Origin: Thermoplasmata archaeon
GTDB taxonomy: Archaea > Thermoplasmatota > Thermoplasmata > Lutacidiplasmatales > UBA184
Length of the DNA: 64,000 nt
Assembly (NCBI GenBank): GCA_022750195.1
Contig: JAKIWE010000004.1
Location: forward strand, 62,001 to 126,000
Direction of reading: 5' to 3'
This document shows positions 57,528 through 64,000 of this stretch, piece after piece; within the stretch, counting starts at the first letter, position 1; every line of letters begins with the position of its first letter. The notes beneath the pieces are model-generated. The model was not told the DNA's origin and made no database searches. It worked only from the letters and a program-made list of their open reading frames with translations. The position numbers and the translations under genes were made by a program.

Positions 57528-58544
57528 CTAGCCGGAGCGTTTGACCTCGAGGTACTTCTCGCCCCCGTCGCACAGCAGCATGACGCCGATGCCGAAGACG
57601 ACGATGACGGCCGCCGGGAACGTGAACATCCACCAGCTCGCGAACGGCGAGAGCAGGTTGTAGCCGTAGCAGGCGCCGGCGCCCAGCAGGTACCCCCACT
57701 CCGGGAAGATCGCCGTCGGGAACGGGGTGAGCGTGGCGAACAGGCCGGCCTGGCCGTTGCCGAAGCAGCCGATGAACTCGAAGACGGTGAGGACGAAGAA
57801 GACGTTGTAAACGTCGATCGGGACCTGGGCGAGCACCGGGTAGAAGCTGTTGGGTATGATGTGGTGGAGCACCAGTCGCCGGTCCGGCGCGCCAGAGGCG
57901 CGGGAGGCCTCGACATACGCCTCGCGCGCGACCTGTTGGGCGCGGGCCCGTACCGGCCGGGCGTAGTACGGCCAGAGGACGGCAGCGAAGCAGAGCCCGA
58001 AGAGGAGGAGGTACTGCGAAATGTTGACGAGGAGGTGGAGGCCGATCCACAGCACCAGGACGAGGAAGAACGGCGGGACCCCGACGACCACGTCGCCCGC
58101 CGAGGTGATCAGCCAGTCGACGCCCCCGCCGTGGAAGCCGCCGTACGCTCCGAGCAGGACCCCGGCGCTAAGGGCGAGCAGGATGATCCCGCCGATCAGC
58201 GCGAGGTCGAACGGGGTGGCGCGGACGAGCGAGCTCGCGAGGTCGATGCCGATGCCGTTGATCACTCCGAGCGGGTGGCGCGGCGACGGTCCGGGGGGGT
58301 TGAGCGACTGGGCGAGGGCGATGCTCGACGGTACGATCGCGATCGACGACCCGTAGCGAAGCAGCGCGTAGACCGCGATGCCGCCGAACACCAGCAGGAT
58401 CCCCGCGCCCGCGAGCAAGGAAGGCTGGCGCGCAATGCGGCTCCAGCGCACCCCTCGACCCGCGGCAAGGCCGCGGGCGACGGCGGCGTCGAACTCGTCG
58501 AGCTCCGGCGATTCCGATGCCGCCGGCGGAGCGGGCCCGCTCAT
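57528..58544 (-). CDS. Dipeptide/oligopeptide-type ABC transporter permease (DppC-like)
   Basis: VAREAYVEASRASGAPDRRLVLHHIIPNSFYPVLAQVPIDVYNVFFVLTVFEFIG (EAA-loop type). Confidence 0.88.
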   Translation of the reverse strand: MSGPAPPAASESPELDEFDAAVARGLAAGRGVRWSRIARQPSLLAGAGILLVFGGIAVYALLRYGSSIAIVPSSIALAQSLNPPGPSPRHPLGVINGIGIDLASSLVRATPFDLALIGGIILLALSAGVLLGAYGGFHGGGVDWLITSAGDVVVGVPPFFLVLVLWIGLHLLVNISQYLLLFGLCFAAVLWPYYARPVRARAQQVAREAYVEASRASGAPDRRLVLHHIIPNSFYPVLAQVPIDVYNVFFVLTVFEFIGCFGNGQAGLFATLTPFPTAIFPEWGYLLGAGACYGYNLLSPFASWWMFTFPAAVIVVFGIGVMLLCDGGEKYLEVKRSG

Positions 58545-61543
58545 CGGTTCGGCGCGACGAGGCGCGGGTCGAGGTACCGCGCGAGTACATCGGCCGCAAG
58601 GTTGCCGACGAGGATCAGGATGACCAGCATGAACACCGTCACCTGGTAGAAGTTCCCCACGGGCGGACCGGTCCCGCCGGTGGAGATCCCGAACCCCGTG
58701 AGCCCGACCTGGGTGATCTCGCCCAGGAGCAACGTCCCGATCCCGGTGTCGTTCGACAGCGCTTCGACCAGCGCCTGGGTGCCGATGTACACCGGGAGCG
58801 TGATCCCGAAGATCAGCACGAACAGCGGCAGCACGCGACGGGCGGTGTGGTGCCAGAGCAGCGTCGGCTCGTCGAGGCCCCGCGCCCGGGCCGCGACCAC
58901 GAACGGCTCGCGGACGGCGGAGGCGACGGCGTGGCGGGCGTACCGAAGGAAGATCGCGACGTAGACGAGGGCGATCACCGCGGCCTGCAGGAGGGTCTTC
59001 GTGAGCACGATCAGCTCGAAGGTCCACGCGCCGTGAAGCAGACCGTCGAGAAGCGGGAAGCCGGTCGGCTCGGTGTTGTTCCCCTGTCCGATCCACCCCG
59101 GCGGGCCCCCGTGCGAGGCGAACCAGAACTGGGAGGGAAGGATGCCGAACGGCGAATCGCCGAGCGCGTGGAGGACCGGTGTGGAGACCGTCTCGTCGAA
59201 GAGCAGAAGGACGAGGAACGTCGGGATCAAGAGACCGATGATCGAGCCCGTCCTCGCGCCGAAATCGAACGCCGACTCCCGTCGCCAGCCGGCGAGCAGC
59301 CCGACGACGTAGGCGATCGCCGCGGAGAGGCCGAGCGCCACGACCGCGAGCTCGATCGAGTCCGGCGCCCACCACGCGAGGAACTGCGTTGCCGGCAGCG
59401 AGAGGTGGCCAAACCTTGCGAGCCCCCAGTTGAGCGTGAACAGGTTCCAGATGAACGAGCCGAACCCTTCACCGAAGGCCGTCACGGCACAGACCGGGTT
59501 CGACCAGGCGGTCCGTGCGAGGCAGGCGGCGGGCCCAGGGCTCGTGAACAGCGCCGACGGTGAGAAGCCGTACGCCTCGCTGGTGAGGTAGGTCCCGAAG
59601 ACATAGAGGATGAGCAGCGCGCCGACGACCTGGACCGGGAGGAGCGCGGTTCGCATGAGGACGAACCGCGCGATCGGCGTCAGGATCGCGGGAGGGAGTC
59701 CTTCGGCCCTGCGGCGCCGCTGGGAGTCGACCACGTAGTAGCCGACCGCTCCCAACGCGAGGCCGGCCAGCGGGAGGAGGATCGCGACGCGACCGGAGGT
59801 CGGGTCGCCGAACGCGGGGGCATTCGAGTCGAGCTGAAGGGCGATCGCGCTGACCGGTCCTCCCGAGACGTCGACGTGGGTCGCGAGCCCGACGTACCCT
59901 TGCGGGGGATCGACGCTGAGGAAGTTCGAACCGTTCGGCGCGGCGAGGACGAACAGCCCGAGGCGGCCGGTCGTGTTCGATGCGACGTACCCGTACTCCC
60001 CCTCGATGATGACCACGACCCCGACGAGGGGATGGCCGGAACGGGAATCGACCACCGAGCCGGAGATCCGGTAGAAGGCCGGAGGCCGGAGAACGAAGTC
60101 GACGCCCGCCAGCGGACCGGCGACGACGACGGTCTTGGTCACGGGCGGGTACCCCGCGCCCCCGGCGGTGAGGTCGTAGGTCCCGTTCGAGAGGTTGAGC
60201 AGGTAGCGGCCCTGCCGGTCGGTCGTCGTGGCGGCGACCCCGGCGCCGACCTGCGCGCCGGCGATCGCGGTGCCGTTCCGGTCGGTGACGATTCCGGTGA
60301 CCGGCTCGACGGGGCCCGTGACGCCGGGGCGCCCGAAGCCGGTCAGGCAGCCGACCTCGTTCCCGACGTAGAGAAGCCCCCGCTCGAGCGCGGGGGACGA
60401 GTAGACCGCTGAGCTGAACAGGTTCGAGCTCCAGAGCAGCTGGCCGGTCCCGGGCGTGTAGGCGTCGAGGAACTCGTTTGCGTCGACCAAGTAGACCGCG
60501 TTGAAACCGAGCGCGGGGCTCGAGAGAACCGGGTAGCCGGTGTAGCCGAGCAGGTGCGCCCAGAGCAGGCTGCCGTTCCTGGCGGAGAGGGCCAGCACGC
60601 GACCGAGGTCCGTGACGACGAACACCCCGCCGTCGCCGACCGCCGGCGTCGACTCGATCACATCCCCGTGGAGCGCCGCGTAGCCGGGGAACTGCCAGAG
60701 CTCCGAACCGTTCCCGGTCGAGAGCGCCGTGATGTTCGCGCTGCGGTCGCCGAGGATGACCGCCCCGTACGACACGGCGGGGGCGCTGTCCACCGGAGCC
60801 CCGACCGAGTGGGACCAGAGGAGGGCACCGTCCAAGCTCAGCGCGAGCACGGTGCCGTTCCCGGTCGCGACGAACAGCTCGTTCCCCTCGAGGGCGGGCG
60901 CCCCCGCGACCCCGTTGCCCAGCGCGAGCCGCCAATCGACATGGCCGGTCGCGACGTCGATGGCGGCGAGCGTCCCCGTCGTCGTGCCGACATACACGCG
61001 GGCGCCGTCGTCGGCGATCCCTTGCACGATCCGCCCGCCGAGGTTCACGTTCCAGACGACCGTCCCGCTGTCGGCGGCGTACGCGGTGACGGTGCCGTCG
61101 CCCCCGCCGAGGATGAGGAACGGGGCGAGCAGGTCGGCGGTGGTCGGGTCGGTAGGGCCGGCCGTCGTCCACTCCAGCACGGCGGTCGTATTGTAGGCGT
61201 AGACGTGCCCCAGGGCGTCGGCGACGAAGACGCGCGTCGCGTTCGCGACCGGACCGACCCGGATCGGGCTCGCGTTGCCGCCCGCCCCTTGGCAGGTGAT
61301 GAACGCCGTGCTGCCCTGGGCGGGGCCGTTCGTTGGGACGAAGCCACTTCGGTTCTGACCGCCGTGGAACGTCGTCCAGTCGATCGGCCCGGCAACTACC
61401 GGACGCGTCGAGAGCGTGAGCGGCGCTCCGGGCGTCGGCCCGGGGGGCACGAGCGCGACGGAGAGCAGCGCGAGGACCGCGAGCAGTCCCAAGGCGACCC
61501 ATCGGGACCGCCGGCCGCCCACTCCGACCCCCGGCCGAGGCAT
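58541..61543 (-). CDS. PQQ-type beta-propeller + carboxypeptidase-regulatory-like domains fused to DppB-like ABC permease
   Basis: Repeated SSPALGFNAVYLVDANEFLDAYTPGTGQLLWS-type blades; TGIVTDRNGTAIAGAQVGAGVAATTTDRQGRYLLNLSNGTYDLTAGGAGY; C-term FVVAARARGLDEPTLLWHHTARRVLPLFVLIFGITLPVYIGTQALVEALSNDTGIG. Confidence 0.9.
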   Translation of the reverse strand: MPRPGVGVGGRRSRWVALGLLAVLALLSVALVPPGPTPGAPLTLSTRPVVAGPIDWTTFHGGQNRSGFVPTNGPAQGSTAFITCQGAGGNASPIRVGPVANATRVFVADALGHVYAYNTTAVLEWTTAGPTDPTTADLLAPFLILGGGDGTVTAYAADSGTVVWNVNLGGRIVQGIADDGARVYVGTTTGTLAAIDVATGHVDWRLALGNGVAGAPALEGNELFVATGNGTVLALSLDGALLWSHSVGAPVDSAPAVSYGAVILGDRSANITALSTGNGSELWQFPGYAALHGDVIESTPAVGDGGVFVVTDLGRVLALSARNGSLLWAHLLGYTGYPVLSSPALGFNAVYLVDANEFLDAYTPGTGQLLWSSNLFSSAVYSSPALERGLLYVGNEVGCLTGFGRPGVTGPVEPVTGIVTDRNGTAIAGAQVGAGVAATTTDRQGRYLLNLSNGTYDLTAGGAGYPPVTKTVVVAGPLAGVDFVLRPPAFYRISGSVVDSRSGHPLVGVVVIIEGEYGYVASNTTGRLGLFVLAAPNGSNFLSVDPPQGYVGLATHVDVSGGPVSAIALQLDSNAPAFGDPTSGRVAILLPLAGLALGAVGYYVVDSQRRRRAEGLPPAILTPIARFVLMRTALLPVQVVGALLILYVFGTYLTSEAYGFSPSALFTSPGPAACLARTAWSNPVCAVTAFGEGFGSFIWNLFTLNWGLARFGHLSLPATQFLAWWAPDSIELAVVALGLSAAIAYVVGLLAGWRRESAFDFGARTGSIIGLLIPTFLVLLLFDETVSTPVLHALGDSPFGILPSQFWFASHGGPPGWIGQGNNTEPTGFPLLDGLLHGAWTFELIVLTKTLLQAAVIALVYVAIFLRYARHAVASAVREPFVVAARARGLDEPTLLWHHTARRVLPLFVLIFGITLPVYIGTQALVEALSNDTGIGTLLLGEITQVGLTGFGISTGGTGPPVGNFYQVTVFMLVILILVGNLAADVLARYLDPRLVAPNR

Positions 61544-61649
61544 CCGACGCCTTCCCGCCGCCGGAAAGGTCCCACTCGTCTTGAGCTGGTCTCCCGTGCG
61601 TGCGCGAGGGCGAGCCCTTTTGAGCGCCCGCGCTGTGGTTCGTCGCTAG

Positions 61650-61955
61650 GCTAGACCGGGGGGTTGGGCGTCCCCTTTTACACCGAAACCGTCCTTAGCG
61701 GGGGTGACAGGCAGGAGCGACGTTCGGGCGGACCTTTCGTCCCAAGGATCTTCGTCGAAGCTCTGTTCCATCGGGCCGCGGGCCCCGCGACGAGCGCCCG
61801 GAGGGGCGCCCTAGCGGGTATCCATCACGGGCACCGGGTCAGGTCCTGACGGGAGCAGCCTTACCGTGACCCGTCGACGCTGGTGGGGCTACGGGGCGGA
61901 GAAGCGGCCGGGAGTCACGACCGGTTCCCCCGGGCGGCCATTCCGCTGGCCTAGC
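61650..61955 (+). ncRNA. ffs: SRP 7S RNA
   Basis: 5' GCTAGACCGGGGGGTTGGGCGTCCCC resembles archaeal 7S RNA; S-domain helix 8 GGGTCAGGTCC-TGAC-GGGAGCAGCC; 3' GGCCTAGC pairs with 5' GCTAGACC (one A.C mismatch); about 306 nt. Confidence 0.88.
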
Positions 61956-61983
61956 ACCCCGCTCGTCGGATCGACGGGGTGCT
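61953..61983 (+). terminator. Perfect 9-bp stem-loop at the SRP RNA 3' end (terminator/processing candidate)
   Basis: AGCACCCCG-N13-CGGGGTGCT. Confidence 0.45.
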
Positions 61984-62149
61984 GAGCCCTACTCGATTCG
62001 CGCCCGCGGGATGGGTCGATTTCGAGCTCGGTTTCACCCGCTGCCCCGGGGGGCGCTGAGGCACTGTAGCCGACTCCCCCCGAGGCGCGTTCAACTAACG
62101 GGCTGAGTGCGGAGATTTAAGGGGCGGCCGCCCGCTTCGTCTCCGACCG

Positions 62150-63151
62150 ATGGACCCGTTCAGCCACCTTCTGCTAGGATACCTGCTCGGATTCGGCCTT
62201 TGGGGACCGGGCCAGATGCAGTTCGTCGTAGCTGCGGCGATCGCCGGGGCGCTCCCCGACGCGGACGTGGCCATGTTCCCTCTGGCACGGCGCTTCCCGC
62301 TCTTGCGTCACCGTGGCCTCTCCCATTCCCTCGTCGGCGTCACGGCCATCGCGGCGGTCGGCTGCGTTCTCGTGCCCCGAGCGATGGCGTGGGGGTTAGG
62401 CCCCGATTTCGCGGTCGGCTCGCCCCTCACGTTCTTCGTCGCGCTCGAGGTCGGCGGCCTCTCGCACGTCTTCCTGGACTCCCTCGACCACTGGTCGGTC
62501 CCGATCTTCGCTCCGTTCTCGCTGCGCGAGTACCACTTCGATGTGGATCGGATCGTCAACGTCGGGTCGATGGCGTTCACCGTCGTCGGCTACGGGGTGA
62601 TGCTCTACGAGCGGGGCCGGGTGCCCCTCGAACTCTGGGTCCTGACGACCTGGGTGCTGCTCGCGGCGATCCTCGTCTACTTCGTCGTCCGCATCGCAGG
62701 GCGTTGGAGGGCCGGGATCGTCCAACGACGCGAAGGATTCTCCGCGGTGATCCCGCAGATGAACCCGCTCGAGTTCATTCTGTTCGGCGAAGAACGGAGC
62801 GGCGAGCGGGTCCGATTCCGGCACGCTCGGTATCACCTGCTGCTGGGGTACCGAACTCCACCGAGCTCGATCGATTTCCCCCTCCCGCCCTCGACCGCGG
62901 TCCCGGTCGCCGGCGAGGCGGAGGCGTTGGCGCGGAGCTACGCTCCCGCGCTCGCGGCCAGCTGGATGTTGGCGGAAACCCACCACTTCGGACTGATCCG
63001 GGCTCAGCCGGATCGCTTCGACGTCTACTGGTACTCGCTCGAGGTCAACTTCGCCGGCCGCTCGGTCGGGGTGATGGCGAGCGTCGACCGTGCCACGGGA
63101 ACCGTCACCACCCGCAATCGGTCGCGCAATCCTGCACGAGCCTTTCCCTAA
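62150..63151 (+). CDS. Membrane-bound metal-dependent hydrolase-like protein (DUF457/YdjM family)
   Basis: MDPFSHLLLGYLLGFGLWG, AIAGALPDADV, LRHRGLSHSLVG; TTTAAG box about 35 nt upstream. Confidence 0.8.
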   Translation: MDPFSHLLLGYLLGFGLWGPGQMQFVVAAAIAGALPDADVAMFPLARRFPLLRHRGLSHSLVGVTAIAAVGCVLVPRAMAWGLGPDFAVGSPLTFFVALEVGGLSHVFLDSLDHWSVPIFAPFSLREYHFDVDRIVNVGSMAFTVVGYGVMLYERGRVPLELWVLTTWVLLAAILVYFVVRIAGRWRAGIVQRREGFSAVIPQMNPLEFILFGEERSGERVRFRHARYHLLLGYRTPPSSIDFPLPPSTAVPVAGEAEALARSYAPALAASWMLAETHHFGLIRAQPDRFDVYWYSLEVNFAGRSVGVMASVDRATGTVTTRNRSRNPARAFP

Positions 63152-63199
63152 CTCGCGCTCGCCCAGCGGTTTCCGGCGTTGTCGCCCGGCTTTCCTCCG

Positions 63200-63652
63200 T
63201 CAGCTTCGCGACTCTGACTCTCGGCTTTGGGGACGGAGTTCGAGCCCGATCTGTCGCGCGGCGCCGAGGTCGTCGCGGCACGCCCAGTGCTCCAAGATTC
63301 TCCCATCGACCACGCGGAAAAGGTGGAGATGCTGGACGGTGTACGACCGACCGCTCGGAGGGAGGCCCGTGAAGATCCCGCTGTTCACTGCGAACGCCGG
63401 CTCGGCGGCGTGGACGCCATGGCAGGTCGTCCGTACGGAGACCCACTCCCCCTCGGCGACCATCTCGTGCAAGGTGTGGCTCTCCTGGACGGCTCGAAGG
63501 CTGGCGTAGACCTTCTCGATCCCGGCGGGGTCGATGGGACGACCGTGATTGAGCGCCGCGGCCGACCAGAGGCCGGCCGCACCGCGGAGGTCGCCTGCGC
63601 CAAGAAGTTCGAACTGTTGACGAATGAGCGCCTTGTTCGCCTCGGTCGTCAT
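63200..63652 (-). CDS. SnoaL-like ester cyclase/polyketide cyclase family protein
   Basis: MTTEANKALIRQQFELLGAGDLRGAAGLWS...RSYTVQHLHLFRVVDGRILEHWACRDDLGAARQIG. Confidence 0.82.
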   Translation of the reverse strand: MTTEANKALIRQQFELLGAGDLRGAAGLWSAAALNHGRPIDPAGIEKVYASLRAVQESHTLHEMVAEGEWVSVRTTCHGVHAAEPAFAVNSGIFTGLPPSGRSYTVQHLHLFRVVDGRILEHWACRDDLGAARQIGLELRPQSRESESRS

Positions 63653-63677
63653 CCCAGGGAGACAGGAGCGATCCGTG

Positions 63678-63684
63678 AAAAAAA
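63678..63684 (-). terminator. Candidate oligo-T terminator of the truncated minus-strand gene
   Basis: Run of seven T on the minus strand, about 50 nt downstream of the stop at 63735. Confidence 0.4.
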
Positions 63685-63734
63685 GGACGGGGCACCCACG
63701 TCCGGAGTCCCGGAACCTCCGAGGCACTACCGGA

Positions 63735-64000
63735 CTAGAAGATCGCGCAAGTCCGGAAATTGAAGGCCCAACCACCGTGGAACAGCTCGGTGACTCCGGG
63801 GTCCGGGTTGGAGATCTGCCACACCCCCACGTTCGCGGGAAAGCGGTAGGAGTACCTGACGAGGGCTGGGAGCTGCGCGGGTACCAGGAGCGTGTGCCCG
63901 TTCGAGGTGAACGGGATCTCGAAGGAGTACTCCGTCGAGGACGAATCGGACGCGGCCGCGCCACCCCCACAGGTCGATGCGTTGAACCGCACGGAAGCGG
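63735..64000 (-). CDS. C-terminus of a secreted/hypothetical protein; 5' end outside window
   Basis: Open minus frame to window edge ...MRFNASTCGGGAAASDSSSTEYSFEIPFTSNGHTLLVPAQLPALVRYSYRFPANVGVWQISNPDPGVTELFHGGWAFNFRTCAIF. Confidence 0.5.
   Translation of the reverse strand, partial: ASVRFNASTCGGGAAASDSSSTEYSFEIPFTSNGHTLLVPAQLPALVRYSYRFPANVGVWQISNPDPGVTELFHGGWAFNFRTCAIF

Noticed and set aside
57528-59375. 615-aa minus-strand ORF as one protein
   Set aside because: The DppC-like protein starts at 58544; the N-terminal extension is an out-of-frame read through the upstream permease gene.
59469-61502. 677-aa minus-strand ORF
   Set aside because: Out-of-frame shadow of the propeller-permease fusion; Arg-rich nonsense.
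61640-61849. Small ORF 61664..61849
   Set aside because: Falls inside the SRP RNA gene.

Overview
High-GC archaeal chromosome segment. The markers are euryarchaeal and best match a Thermoplasmatota-like lineage: PolD DP2, RadA, FtsZ, L7Ae/S28e/L24e, an archaeal 7S SRP RNA, PurP, and many apparently leaderless promoters. Taxonomy is inference only. I support about 55 protein genes, one tRNA and one SRP RNA. No CRISPR array, rRNA, transposase or phage module was seen. Most long ORFs in the supplied track are GC-rich shadow ORFs; one real gene (complement <1..2223) is missing from the track because it runs off the left edge. Most unusual observations: (1) tRNA-Arg(UCG) with a 26-nt insertion in the T-arm that looks like a non-canonical intron; (2) a Ni-superoxide dismutase (HCDIPCGIYDP hook) divergent from its SodX-type maturation protease, next to a Wtp-type Mo/W transporter; (3) a Cas4/RecB-like Fe-S nuclease split into two overlapping ORFs, each with a transmembrane helix, with the four cluster cysteines divided between them; (4) a 1000-aa ABC permease fused to an extracellular PQQ-type beta-propeller and carboxypeptidase-regulatory domains; (5) an alpha/beta-hydrolase fused to a class III nucleotide cyclase, between two RecA/KaiC-like ORFs that lack clear Walker A motifs; (6) several structured intergenic elements, including a 57-nt three-way junction, a 64-nt leader stem-loop and inverted repeats at promoters. 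All calls come from reading sequence and motif recall; no searches were run.
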